Notes: generated from the letters alone by a model not told the origin. DNA of 40,477 nucleotides from CAWJHE01 sp964614855 (GCA_964614855.1 CAZTMX010000006.1:1-40477), one strand, 5' to 3'. Counted from the first letter of the stretch, positions 8,553 through 17,411 are shown. Numbers and translations: made by a program.

Positions 8553-9265
8553 ACATGGCGGCGACGGTAGTCAACAGCACAATCAAGCAAATCTCCAGGA
8601 TGCTGTGCCAGGTAGATGACAGCCAGCTGCACCTGGTGCCGCATCGCGGTCCGTTAATCCTGGTCACCAATCACATCAATTTTATTGAAGTTCCGCTGAT
8701 GTACACCCACCTGCTGCCGCGTCCGGTGACTGGGTTTATTAAATCCGAAACCTGGGATAACCCGGCGATGGCGGTGCTATTTAATATGTGGCAGGGGATT
8801 CCCATCCGGCGCGGGGAAGCGGATCTCTCCGCCATTCGCCTGGGGCTGCAAGCCTTGCAGCAGGAGAAAATCCTGACCGTAGCCCCGGAAGGCACGCGCA
8901 GCGGCAGCGGCAAGCTTGGCCCTGGGCGAGCCGGGGTGGTGCTGATGGCCTTACAAAGCCAGGCGCCGGTTTTGCCGGTGGCTTACTACGGCGGTGAAAA
9001 GCTGCGCGCCAATCTCACTCATCTACGCAGAACGCCATTCACCATTGTCGTTGGTTCTCCTTTTAAACTCAATCCCGGGTCTGAACGAGTGACCCGGGAG
9101 GTGCGGCAACAAATGGCGGACGAGATCATGTACCAGCTTGCTGCACTGCTGCCGCATGAATATCGCGGCATCTACAGCGACCTCAGCCAGGCGAGCGAGA
9201 CCTACCTGCGCTTTGAACCGCCGTATGCCAGCAACCTGGTTTCTAATCGCCCCGATTTTATCTGA
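8549..9265 (+). CDS. PlsC-like 1-acyl-glycerol-3-phosphate acyltransferase
   Basis: A 238-residue protein of the lysophosphatidate acyltransferase family. The 'PEGTRSGSG' motif near residue 113 binds the glycerophosphate. The catalytic block reads 'NHINFIEVP' (His42, Glu47), i.e. HX4E instead of the usual HX4D; whether Glu supports activity is unclear. 'GIPIRRGEAD' is another family block. It would acylate lysophosphatidic acid, complementing the lipid kinase to which it is coupled by an ATGA overlap. Its 3' end overlaps the convergent ATP-grasp gene by 8 bases. Confidence 0.88.
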   Translation: MNMAATVVNSTIKQISRMLCQVDDSQLHLVPHRGPLILVTNHINFIEVPLMYTHLLPRPVTGFIKSETWDNPAMAVLFNMWQGIPIRRGEADLSAIRLGLQALQQEKILTVAPEGTRSGSGKLGPGRAGVVLMALQSQAPVLPVAYYGGEKLRANLTHLRRTPFTIVVGSPFKLNPGSERVTREVRQQMADEIMYQLAALLPHEYRGIYSDLSQASETYLRFEPPYASNLVSNRPDFI

Positions 9266-10322
9266 TCATCCCGTGACGCCTGAGTGAAGTCGTCAGGATT
9301 TCGTTGACCAACTCTGTATGGTCGATGCCTTCTGCCGCGGCTTCAATCACCAGGTCGGATATCCCCGGCGCCAGACCCGGCAGTGGATTAATTTCCAGGA
9401 TATATGGTTTCCAATTGTCATTCGCATCCAGGCGGAAATCCACTCGCGAGACATCATATGCGCCAACCACGCGAAATACTGCGGCAGTGTACCAGTTCAA
9501 GTCATCCACCATCGCTTCATCCAACGGCGCCGGACACAGGTAATTGAGCTGGTCAGCCAGCGCAGTTTTCAGCCGGTTGCTGTACACCGCATCGCTTTCC
9601 AGGTAAGGTTTGAGATCCACTTCCATTGGCGGGTAGAAATGTAACCCGGCTTCGATGCGCAGCAGGTCCTCATTATGCGGCATGCGGCGGGCAACCGGAC
9701 CTCTCAGGTTCCCCACGACACCCACCGTGACTTCTCTCCCCTCGATAAACTTTTCCACCAGGGCGGTTTGCTTATAACGCTTAATGACGTAGGCGATTTG
9801 CTCGCGCAGCTCTTCTTCGTTATTGACGATCGATTTCGCCGAAACCCCCATCCCGGTGCCTTCATGGCTGGGTTTGACAAACATGGGGAAGGTCATGTCT
9901 TCGCTTAAAGGCTCGTCCACCCGTTCAAACACCTGAAAAGGCGGTGTGGGCAAGTCGTGATAGGTGAGCACGCGTTTGGTGATCGGTTTATCCAGCGCCA
10001 GCGCCAGGGTCAGCACCTTGGAGCCGGTGTATGGGATGCGCAGCATTTCCAGGAGCGACGGCACATGTGCTTCACGCGCATCGCCAAAATGCCCCTCGCA
10101 GATATTGAAACAAATATCCGGCTGATACTTGCGCACAGTGTCCACCAGGGTGAGATCGCCTTCAAGGAATTCGCTCTCATGCCCCCCGGCACGGATAGCT
10201 TCCACCAGTGCCTGGACCGTTGATTCGGAATCCAGATCATCCCACTGGTCTTCGGTCATCCCCTCCCATTTGGGTGCATTCTTCTTCAGATTTGCCAGCA
10301 CAGCTACACGAAATTTCTTCAT
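9258..10322 (-). CDS. D-alanine-D-alanine ligase-like ATP-grasp protein
   Basis: A 354-residue ATP-grasp enzyme related to D-Ala-D-Ala ligase. The N-terminal domain includes 'PDICFNICEGHFGDAREAHVP'; the central domain has 'YTGSKVLTLALALDKPITKRVL', 'FPMFVKPSHEGTGMGV' and 'ALVEKFIEGREVTVGVVG'; the C-terminal block 'SRVDFRLDANDNWKPYILEINPLPGLAPGISD' supplies the metal-binding Asp/Glu/Asn residues. The family joins carboxylates to amines through acyl phosphates. Its location beside a ferredoxin gene, and not in a cell-wall cluster, makes a true Ddl role uncertain. ATG at 10322 overlaps the ferredoxin stop by four bases, so it is translated with that gene. Confidence 0.82.
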   Translation of the reverse strand: MKKFRVAVLANLKKNAPKWEGMTEDQWDDLDSESTVQALVEAIRAGGHESEFLEGDLTLVDTVRKYQPDICFNICEGHFGDAREAHVPSLLEMLRIPYTGSKVLTLALALDKPITKRVLTYHDLPTPPFQVFERVDEPLSEDMTFPMFVKPSHEGTGMGVSAKSIVNNEEELREQIAYVIKRYKQTALVEKFIEGREVTVGVVGNLRGPVARRMPHNEDLLRIEAGLHFYPPMEVDLKPYLESDAVYSNRLKTALADQLNYLCPAPLDEAMVDDLNWYTAAVFRVVGAYDVSRVDFRLDANDNWKPYILEINPLPGLAPGISDLVIEAAAEGIDHTELVNEILTTSLRRHGMIR

Positions 10323-10549
10323 GATCCACCTCTATCTATTTTAGAATTTTCGTAACCATTCCCTCGCATGCTCAGCGCTTGAAAACTGCAAGCCAGCACA
10401 CAGGCGCCGCACCCGCTGCAGCGCGCCCATTCAATGACCGGAGGCTCACCCGGCTCGATCAGCACCAGCGCCCGCGTTTTGCAGGCTGCCCTCGCCAGGC
10501 AAGGAGTGCAGCCCTGGCAGCGAGTTACGTCAATCAGCGGGCGCAGCAT
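10319..10549 (-). CDS. Small two-cluster [4Fe-4S] ferredoxin
   Basis: A 76-residue protein starting at ATG 10549 ('MLRPLIDVTRCQGC'); a longer in-frame start at 10600 would add only a non-conserved extension. Two cysteine motifs are visible: 'CQGCTPCLARAAC' and 'CSGCGACVLACSFQAL'. These resemble paired [4Fe-4S] binding sites, though the first has wider spacing at its last cysteine than the textbook CxxCxxCxxxC. It is probably an electron-transfer or Fe-S-sensing partner. Its stop codon overlaps the start of the ATP-grasp ligase, suggesting that the two proteins act together or are at least coregulated. Confidence 0.75.
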   Translation of the reverse strand: MLRPLIDVTRCQGCTPCLARAACKTRALVLIEPGEPPVIEWARCSGCGACVLACSFQALSMRGNGYENSKIDRGGS

Positions 10550-10674
10550 ATTATTTCGCTGTGGATCCAGGCGCGGTAGTGAATGTAACCCATGTGGCAC
10601 ATTGGCAGTATTATACTTTGATCATTGAAAATCGATAAAAAATGCCTGCTCGAGATTCGCTTTGCCAATAAGGT

Positions 10675-11508
10675 TTACTGGTTCTTATACCCCAGCACCA
10701 GCCCCTGGCTTTTATTGATCAGAAAGAAGCCGTGTTGATCGATTTCCTGCTGAACCATTTCTGCAATCTGCTCCATTACCTCCCCCTCTGCTTGAAGCGG
10801 AATATCCCAAAGTGAACGTAAATATGTCAGCACAGGTGCCACCTGTGTGACATGCAGGTCAGCCTGGTAAATGCGCAGCTCTGCGTGCGCAAAATGCCCG
10901 GAAAGCATCTGCACTGCAGATTCGAGCGGGAAACGGCGGCTTTGGCCTCGGTGACCGCCCTCGTATTCCGGAAAGTGGGTCGAAATCAGCTCATTCAGCT
11001 GGCGCATATGCCCCAGCCCGTTTGTGGCTGCACACAGCACACCGCCCGGTTTTAAGATGCGCGCCAGCTCACTGAGCGCCTGCGCTATATCCGGCACGTG
11101 ATACAGCATATGATTGGCAAATGCCAGGTCAAACGAACTGTCCGGGAAAGGGATGTGCTGGGCATCCAGCTGCATATAATCTATGCGCAAGGCCTCTACC
11201 CCAGCCAGGTTGCGGCGCGCTTGCTGCACCATCCCCGCTGACAGGTCGCCAATTACCGCCTGTACCCCTTGCGGCAAGCGATTCTGGTTTTCGCGCCAGA
11301 AATCAGCCGGACCGCAACCTGCTTCAAGCGCACACATCCCCGCTTGGAAAGCCAATTGGTCGCGCACCCAATGCTGCCAGGGATAATCATTTGTACCGAA
11401 AAGGCGGTGGATCTGGATGCGCGCTTCCAGGTTCGCCGATGTGCCGTACTGTACCTCTTTCAGGTACGCCTGGTCGAAAATCCTGTCGCTGTCGTCTTTT
11501 TTTCTCAT
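10675..11508 (-). CDS. Class I SAM-dependent methyltransferase
   Basis: A 277-residue Rossmann-fold methyltransferase. 'CALEAGCGPADFW' (residues about 57-69) is the SAM-binding motif I, 'VIGDLSAGMVQQAR' is motif II, 'QLDAQHIPFPDSSFDLAFANHMLYHV' covers motifs III-IV, and 'ELARILKPGGVLCAATNG' is the post-motif of UbiE/Methyltransf_11 enzymes. The substrate cannot be read from the sequence. It begins with ATG at 11508, about 107 bases from the divergent dynamin gene. It appears to be monocistronic and 126 bases separate it from the downstream ferredoxin gene. Confidence 0.88.
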   Translation of the reverse strand: MRKKDDSDRIFDQAYLKEVQYGTSANLEARIQIHRLFGTNDYPWQHWVRDQLAFQAGMCALEAGCGPADFWRENQNRLPQGVQAVIGDLSAGMVQQARRNLAGVEALRIDYMQLDAQHIPFPDSSFDLAFANHMLYHVPDIAQALSELARILKPGGVLCAATNGLGHMRQLNELISTHFPEYEGGHRGQSRRFPLESAVQMLSGHFAHAELRIYQADLHVTQVAPVLTYLRSLWDIPLQAEGEVMEQIAEMVQQEIDQHGFFLINKSQGLVLGYKNQ

Positions 11509-11551
11509 CTGCTTCCCTCGGCACGTGTGCTGTCGTTTTTATCCTGCAAGA

Positions 11552-11560
11552 TGCTATAAT
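11552..11560 (+). promoter_or_regulatory. Extended -10 promoter for the dynamin-like gene
   Basis: TGCTATAAT is a perfect extended -10 element (TGnTATAAT). A weak -35-like CTGTCG lies 19 bases upstream. Transcription would start near 11567, about 50 bases before the ATG at 11616. Confidence 0.5.
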
Positions 11561-11615
11561 CAGTACTGGTTCATTGTATTCGCATTTGGTTATCAATGAA
11601 AGAGGTGCCTGCAAT

Positions 11616-13346
11616 ATGCGTATTTTAACCGAAGCACAAGAAAAAATCATCAATGAAGAACGCAAGGTATTGCACTCCTTGCACACCTCATTGATCCAGT
11701 TTGGCGTTTCCCCCGCCGACCAGAAAACCCTGGCAGAGAGCATCCAGCAGCTGGACGATCTTTTCCTGCTGGTGGTTGTAGGCGAATTTAACGCCGGCAA
11801 AAGCGCTTTCATCAACGCCTTGATGGGCGAGAAGTTGCTACCCGAAGGCGTGACCCCAACCACCGCCCAGATCAATATCCTGCGCTACGGCTCAAGCCAA
11901 CAGCGCACGGTGATCAGCGAACAGCAGCATGTGCTCACCCTGCCGGCGGAGCTGTTGATGGAGATCAGCATCGTGGATACGCCCGGCACAAATGCCATTC
12001 ACCGCGCTCACGAAGCCATTACCAGCCAGTTTGTGCCGCGCTCCGACCTGGTGCTTTTTATCACCTCCGTCGACCGTCCTTTCACCGAAAGCGAACGCGC
12101 CTTTTTGGAACGCATCCGCGATTGGGGAAAGAAGGTTGTGATTGTGCTCAACAAGATCGACATCCTGGAAAGCGAAACTGAGCTACAGCAAGTCGAAAAG
12201 TTTGTCTCTGAGAATGCACACCTGCTGCTGGGCGTCACGCCGGAGATATTCCCCGTTTCATCTCGCCTGGCCTTGCGCGCCAAGCTGGGCGATACGCAGT
12301 CCTGGGAACCCAGCCGTTTTGAAGCGCTTGAAAGTTATATCCGCAATACGCTGGATGAGAAAAGCCGTCTGCGCTTGAAGCTGCTCAACCCGCTGGGTGT
12401 GGGGATGCACCTGGCGCAGCAGAATATCGACCTGGTGCACGACCGGCTGGAGCTGCTGGCAGATGACCTGAAAATGCTGGAAGATGTCGACAGCCAGCTC
12501 AATGTCTACAAAGAAGATATGCAGCGCGATTTCAATTACCGTATGTCGGATATCGAAAACATCCTGTACGAGATGGAGCAGCGCGGCGATACCTACTTTG
12601 ATGAGACCTTCCGCCTGGCGCGCATCCCAGACCTGCTGAGCAAAGACCGTATTCGCCGTGAATTCGAAGTGCAGGTGGTTGGTGAGGTGCCGCAGCGCAT
12701 CGAGCGCAAGGTCACCGAGCTGATCGATTGGTTGGTGGATTCAGATTTGCGCCAGTGGCAGGCTGTCAACGGCCACCTGAGCGAACGCAGGCGCCAACAC
12801 CAGGAGCGCATCGTTGGCGAATCGCAGGCAGTATCAGGGTTTCATTTTGACCGCGAGCGCTTGATCGAAACCGTAAGTCGCGAGGCGCAGCGTGTGGTAG
12901 ATAGCTACGATAAGACCCTGGAAGCCGAAGCCATCGCCCAGGGTGCACAAGAAGCTGTCGCTGCCTCCGCCATCGTGGAAGTAGGCGCCATCGGTTTGGG
13001 TGCGCTGATCACTTACCTGGCAACTACCATGGCGGTGGATGTCACCGGTATCCTGTTCGCCAGCCTGGTGGCCGTACTGGGCATCTTTGTCATCCCGGCC
13101 AAACGGCGCTCGGCGAAAAAAGATATGCATGAGAAAGTCGCCGCACTAAGAGAACAGCTAGCCAATTCGCTGCGCAGCCAGTTTGAACAGGAAATCAGCC
13201 GCAGCCTGCAGCGCATCAATGAAGCCATCTCGCCGTATACCCGGTTTGTGCGCGCCGAGCGGGACAAACTGCTGGGTGCGCAAAATGAGATGGACCAGGT
13301 AAAAACCTCCCTGGCCCAGATCAGAGCCCAAATCGACGATCTTTAG
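11616..13346 (+). CDS. Dynamin-like large GTPase
   Basis: A 576-residue protein of the bacterial dynamin family. G1 is 'GEFNAGKSAFINAL' near residue 56, G3 is 'VDTPGTNA', and G4 is 'VLNKIDIL'; a Thr in 'GVTPTT' serves as G2. A long helical region follows, and residues about 440-500 contain two adjacent hydrophobic segments ('VGAIGLGALITYLATTMAVDV' and 'LFASLVAVLGIFVIP'), as in membrane-fusing bacterial dynamins with a paddle or hairpin. The C-terminus is again coiled-coil-like. It probably remodels or tethers membranes. The frame extends far upstream, but ATG at 11616 is chosen because AGAGGTG lies at the right distance and the GTPase homology starts there. It appears to be a single gene. Confidence 0.88.
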   Translation: MRILTEAQEKIINEERKVLHSLHTSLIQFGVSPADQKTLAESIQQLDDLFLLVVVGEFNAGKSAFINALMGEKLLPEGVTPTTAQINILRYGSSQQRTVISEQQHVLTLPAELLMEISIVDTPGTNAIHRAHEAITSQFVPRSDLVLFITSVDRPFTESERAFLERIRDWGKKVVIVLNKIDILESETELQQVEKFVSENAHLLLGVTPEIFPVSSRLALRAKLGDTQSWEPSRFEALESYIRNTLDEKSRLRLKLLNPLGVGMHLAQQNIDLVHDRLELLADDLKMLEDVDSQLNVYKEDMQRDFNYRMSDIENILYEMEQRGDTYFDETFRLARIPDLLSKDRIRREFEVQVVGEVPQRIERKVTELIDWLVDSDLRQWQAVNGHLSERRRQHQERIVGESQAVSGFHFDRERLIETVSREAQRVVDSYDKTLEAEAIAQGAQEAVAASAIVEVGAIGLGALITYLATTMAVDVTGILFASLVAVLGIFVIPAKRRSAKKDMHEKVAALREQLANSLRSQFEQEISRSLQRINEAISPYTRFVRAERDKLLGAQNEMDQVKTSLAQIRAQIDDL

Positions 13347-13419
13347 CAATGGGAGTGCGATATCCGGTCGTCGTAAGGCAGAGCCGCCCCACACCGCCAA
13401 TGTTAAACGGACGAATTCC

Positions 13420-13447
13420 TTGACATGGGTTTTTTCCGTGGTAAACT
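13420..13447 (+). promoter_or_regulatory. Sigma-70-type promoter upstream of a small ORF
   Basis: A perfect TTGACA (13420-13425) is followed, 16 bases on, by TAAACT. The predicted start is near 13454. A small inverted repeat, CGAA-ATG-TTCG (13448-13458), overlaps the start point and may be an operator. Confidence 0.6.
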
Positions 13448-13489
13448 CGAAATGTTCGAAACAAATCTTTAGAAAGGAGCAGGCGCAAG

Positions 13490-13579
13490 ATGGATTTCGT
13501 GATCAACCGACAACCCTTCCACAATGAAGTCAGCGGTCCCGCTGTTCTTCCTTGTCGTGGTGCGCCTGTTTGCTGCTAA
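13490..13579 (+). CDS. 29-residue small peptide (leader peptide or secreted/modified peptide candidate)
   Basis: An ATG at 13490, preceded by AAAGGAG with good spacing, opens a 29-codon frame ending in TAA. The peptide begins 'MDFVINRQPFHNEV' and ends 'LPCRGAPVCC', with three Cys in the last eight residues. It has its own promoter and is followed after 30 bases by a strong terminator, then by two ABC exporter genes. This layout fits either a leader peptide controlling the exporter by attenuation or a small exported Cys-rich peptide. I recognise no family. Coding is not proven; the good ribosome-binding site is the main support. Confidence 0.45.
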   Translation: MDFVINRQPFHNEVSGPAVLPCRGAPVCC

Positions 13580-13609
13580 GCCTGTAGTTTTTTTGGCTCT
13601 TGATTTCCA

Positions 13610-13643
13610 GCCACGGTGCACCTGAAGCACCGTGGCTTTTTTT
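13610..13643 (+). terminator. Strong rho-independent terminator between the small ORF and the ABC exporter
   Basis: GCCACGGTGC and GCACCGTGGC pair perfectly (10 bp, plus an A-T closing pair) around a 7-base loop, followed by seven T. It stands 41 bases before the start of the first ABC gene. The segment CGTGG at 13556-13560, within the small ORF, could pair with CCACG of the 5' arm and act as an antiterminator, which is speculative. Confidence 0.85.
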
Positions 13644-13683
13644 GTCTATTATCGTTTTTTGCTTTCGTTCGGAGATTACTTTC

Positions 13684-15582
13684 GTGACCACAACATTGAA
13701 AACCGACACTTATGATCTAAAGGAAATTGCCCAATCCGGGCGAATAAAAAGCCTGTGGCGCTTGATGAGCGGGTTTCACCTGTCCTACCTGGGCGCCAAT
13801 CTCAGCCTGGGTGTGGCAGCTGTCTTGAAAACATCCACCTTCTTGCTGCTCAGCTTCTTCGTGGACGAAGTGCTGGGTAAACCCGAGCAAAGCCACTTGC
13901 TGCCCTGGGTGGGTGCGGGTTTCCTGGCGTTGGCCGCCCTGGAAGGCACATTCACCTTTTTCAGTGGGCGGCTGGCGGCTTTTACTGCTGAAGGGATGGT
14001 GCGCCGCCTGCGCAACTACCTGTACGATCACATCCAGCGTCTTTCCTTTGCCTACCACTCTCGTACACAAACCGGTGAGTTGATCCAGCGCGCCACTTCA
14101 GATGTCGATGCTTTGCGGCGTTTCTTTGCAGAGCAAGCCATCGGCATGGGGCGCATCATCTTCCTTTTCACGATCAACTTTATCGCCATCTACAATCTAA
14201 ACAACAACCTGGCATGGATTTCGATCGCCACCATCCCTTTCGTCCTGGTTGCTTCGATTTTCTTCTTCAAGCGCATTTACAAGATCTATGATTTGTACCA
14301 GGAACAAGAAGCCCGGCTCACTACCACCTTGCAGGAAAACCTGAGTGGAGTGCGGGTGGTCAAGGCCTTTGCCCGCCAGGGTCATGAGATCGCCAAGTTT
14401 GAGAAGGAAAACTGGAAGAAGTTTGAACGCGGTCGCGAGCTGACGCGCGTGCATGCTTTCTTCTGGCCGGTTACCGATATCATCTGCAGTTTTCAATTGT
14501 TAACCGGTTACATCAGCGGCGCCATCATGGCGATTAACGGCGTGATCAGCGTCGGGGATTACCTGGCTTTCGCTGGGTTGGCAGTATGGCTGGTGTGGCC
14601 TATCCGCAACATGGGGCGCCTGGTCGTGCAGACCTCTACCGCCATGGTCTCGCTAAAACGCGTGACGAAAGTCATTCAAGAAAACCGTGAAGATCTGCTA
14701 ACTGGCGCTAGTCCTGCGCCATCCGCGGTGCGCGGCGAAATCGTATTCGATGATGTCCACTTTCATTACGACGACGACCCCGCGGCCGTGCTGAAGGGTG
14801 TATCCTTCCACTGCAAACCGGGGCAATCGATCGCCCTGCTCGGCTCCACTGGCTCGGGCAAGACCAGCCTTGTTAATTTACTGCCGCGCTTTCACGATTA
14901 TACATCCGGCAGCATCCTGCTGGACGGCGTCGAGCTCAAAGAATACTCGCGCAAATTCCTACGCAGCCAGATCGGCATCGTGGAACAGGAACCCTTCCTG
15001 TTTTCCCGCACCATCCGCGACAACATCACCTATGGTGTGGGTCGGGAGGTCTCGCAGGCAGAGATCGAAGCCGCTGCCCGTGCGGCTGCTGTGCACGATG
15101 TGATCTGCACCTTCCCGGATGGCTACAGCACCCTGGTGGGAGAAAAGGGCGTCACCCTTTCCGGCGGTCAAAAACAGCGCGTGGCAATCGCCCGCACCTT
15201 GCTCAAAAACCCGCGCATCCTGATCCTGGATGACTCTACCTCGTCTGTGGATCTGGAAACCGAAGCCGAAATCCGCCAGGCGCTGGAAGACCTGATGCAC
15301 GAGCGCACCAGTTTTATCATCGCACACCGCATCCAGAGCGTGATGAACGCCGACCTGATCCTGGTGATGGATAAAGGCGAAGTCGTCCAGGTGGGTGATC
15401 ATGAAACCCTGTTGGCGCAAGAAGGGATTTACCGCCAGATATTCAACATTCAGACCCGCATTGAAAGCGAGCTGGAGTTGGAGATCGCCACCGCATCGGT
15501 CGATCCCAGCGCGGCAGGCGGTAACGGACATGGAAAAACGATCGACAATGGAAAAACCATCATCGAAGAGGCACTACGATGA
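13684..15582 (+). CDS. ABC exporter half-transporter with degenerate ATPase site (subunit A)
   Basis: A 632-residue half transporter: a six-helix membrane domain (about 30-320), then a nucleotide-binding domain. Walker A is 'GSTGSGKT' (about 387-394), the signature 'LSGGQ' (492-496) is canonical, but Walker B reads 'ILILDDSTSSVD', with Asp517 in place of the catalytic Glu. This is the pattern of heterodimeric exporters of the BmrCD/TM287-288 type, in which one ATP site is inactive. Substrates may be drugs, lipids or peptides. The start used is GTG at 13684, ten bases after GGAG; upstream in-frame codons fall in the terminator. The C-terminal 35 residues are a polar tail. Its stop overlaps the next start (ATGA), so the two subunits are coupled. 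Confidence 0.9.
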   Translation: MTTTLKTDTYDLKEIAQSGRIKSLWRLMSGFHLSYLGANLSLGVAAVLKTSTFLLLSFFVDEVLGKPEQSHLLPWVGAGFLALAALEGTFTFFSGRLAAFTAEGMVRRLRNYLYDHIQRLSFAYHSRTQTGELIQRATSDVDALRRFFAEQAIGMGRIIFLFTINFIAIYNLNNNLAWISIATIPFVLVASIFFFKRIYKIYDLYQEQEARLTTTLQENLSGVRVVKAFARQGHEIAKFEKENWKKFERGRELTRVHAFFWPVTDIICSFQLLTGYISGAIMAINGVISVGDYLAFAGLAVWLVWPIRNMGRLVVQTSTAMVSLKRVTKVIQENREDLLTGASPAPSAVRGEIVFDDVHFHYDDDPAAVLKGVSFHCKPGQSIALLGSTGSGKTSLVNLLPRFHDYTSGSILLDGVELKEYSRKFLRSQIGIVEQEPFLFSRTIRDNITYGVGREVSQAEIEAAARAAAVHDVICTFPDGYSTLVGEKGVTLSGGQKQRVAIARTLLKNPRILILDDSTSSVDLETEAEIRQALEDLMHERTSFIIAHRIQSVMNADLILVMDKGEVVQVGDHETLLAQEGIYRQIFNIQTRIESELELEIATASVDPSAAGGNGHGKTIDNGKTIIEEALR

Positions 15583-17411
15583 CAGATAACTATTTTGAAG
15601 AAGAAGAATTTGACACTCAATTCAGCGGAAAAACTGTACTGCGCATCCTTTCGCAAACACGCCCGCACTGGAAATGGGTGATGGGTTTTCTCATCTCGGT
15701 GATCATCGTCTCTATCCTGGACGGCTACTTCACCTTCCTGGGCAAACGCATCGTCGATGAAGGCATTATGGCGGGCAATCGGGAAGCGCTGCTGCAAATT
15801 GCTTCAATTTTTGGAGCCATGATCTTCATCCAGGCAGTGACTGTGTTTGGCTTTATCTACCTGTCCAGCGTGCTGGGTGAGCGCATCCGCTACGACCTGC
15901 GTAAAAAGCTTTTCGAGAACCTGCAGCGCCTATCGCTTTCCTATTACGGGCGTACCCCGGTAGGTTGGATCATGTCGCGCGTCACCTCGGATACCGAACG
16001 CGTGGCAGATCTGGTGACCTGGGGGCTGCTGGATGTGACCTGGGCGATCACCAATATCCTTACCTCAGCCTACTTTATGCTGAGGATCAACTGGCGCCTG
16101 GCCAGCCTGGTGTTGATGATCGTACCGCTGCTGATCGTGGTGGGTATCCAGTTCCGCAGGAAGATCCTTTTCGAGTACCGTAATGTGCGCAAGATCAACT
16201 CCAAGATCACCGGGGCATACAACGAAAATATCACCGGTGTGCGGGTGGTGAAGGCGCTTGGACGTGAAGAAGAAAACCTGAAGGAGTTTAGCGATCTGAC
16301 CGGCGGGATGTACCGCTCCAGTTACCGCGCCGCCTGGCTTTCCGCCCTCTTCCTGCCCAGTGTGCAGATCATCAGCGCAGTGGCAGTGGGCGGCGTGGCC
16401 TGGTACGGCGGCTGGCAGGCGCAGGTGGGCGGCATCACCATCGGCGGTATCCAGGCTTTTATCTCTTACATCACCTTTATGATGTGGCCGATCCAGGATA
16501 TTGCCCGCGTGTTCGCAGAGATGCAGCAAAGCATCGCCTCGGGCGAGCGCATGTACTCCTTGATCGATGCCGTGCCGGATATCCAGGATAAACCCAACGC
16601 CAGCGATCCCGGCAGCATCCAGGGTGAAATCCGTTTTGAGCACGTGGATTTCTATTATGATGCTGAGAAACCGGTGCTGCAGGACTTTGACCTGACGGTG
16701 AAAGCCGGCGAAACCATCGCCCTGGTTGGCCCCACTGGCGGCGGCAAATCTACCATCGTCAACCTGTTGTGCCGTTTTTACGAACCCAAGCGCGGCCGCA
16801 TCACTATCGCCGGGCGCGACTACACCGACCTGGGGCTGCACGCCATCCAATCCCGCATCGGCATTGTGCTGCAAACGCCGCATTTGTTTTCCGGCAACAT
16901 CCGCGAGAACATCCGCTATGGGCGCCTGGATGCAACGGACGAAGAAGTGGAACAGGCCGCCCAAACTGCAGGCGCACACGACTTTATCATGGGCTTTGAG
17001 AAGGGGTACAACGAAGAAGTCGGCGAGGGCGGGAACCTACTCAGCACCGGACAAAAGCAATTGATTAGCCTGGCGCGCGCCGTGCTGGCAAAACCGGAAA
17101 TCTTTATCATGGACGAAGCCACCAGCTCGATCGATACCCTTACCGAAACGTTGATCCAGCGCGGTATGGAGAATCTGATGCAGGGGCGTACCAGCTTTAT
17201 CATCGCTCACCGGCTGAGCACGATCCGCCGCGCCGACCGCATCCTGGTGATCGAGGATGGGCACATCCGCGAGGCGGGCACGCACCACCAGCTGCTGCGT
17301 AAGAAAGGTTATTACTACCATCTTTACACGCGCCAGTTCCGCCATGAGATGAGCCAGGAGTACGATCTGGACCGTTGGACCGGTACTGAAGCTGCCGCTG
17401 CCGCGGATTAA
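15579..17411 (+). CDS. ABC exporter half-transporter (subunit B)
   Basis: A 610-residue membrane/ATPase fusion that partners the preceding subunit. After six membrane helices, Walker A is 'GPTGGGKST', the signature is altered ('LLSTGQKQL' instead of LSGGQ), and Walker B 'IFIMDEATSSID' keeps the catalytic Glu. In the heterodimer, this Walker B faces the canonical signature of subunit A and makes the working site, while the altered signature here faces the Asp-containing Walker B of subunit A. The two defects thus sit in the same composite site. The protein ends in an Ala-rich tail. A third exporter (MFS) follows after about 90 bases. Confidence 0.92.
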   Translation: MTDNYFEEEEFDTQFSGKTVLRILSQTRPHWKWVMGFLISVIIVSILDGYFTFLGKRIVDEGIMAGNREALLQIASIFGAMIFIQAVTVFGFIYLSSVLGERIRYDLRKKLFENLQRLSLSYYGRTPVGWIMSRVTSDTERVADLVTWGLLDVTWAITNILTSAYFMLRINWRLASLVLMIVPLLIVVGIQFRRKILFEYRNVRKINSKITGAYNENITGVRVVKALGREEENLKEFSDLTGGMYRSSYRAAWLSALFLPSVQIISAVAVGGVAWYGGWQAQVGGITIGGIQAFISYITFMMWPIQDIARVFAEMQQSIASGERMYSLIDAVPDIQDKPNASDPGSIQGEIRFEHVDFYYDAEKPVLQDFDLTVKAGETIALVGPTGGGKSTIVNLLCRFYEPKRGRITIAGRDYTDLGLHAIQSRIGIVLQTPHLFSGNIRENIRYGRLDATDEEVEQAAQTAGAHDFIMGFEKGYNEEVGEGGNLLSTGQKQLISLARAVLAKPEIFIMDEATSSIDTLTETLIQRGMENLMQGRTSFIIAHRLSTIRRADRILVIEDGHIREAGTHHQLLRKKGYYYHLYTRQFRHEMSQEYDLDRWTGTEAAAAAD

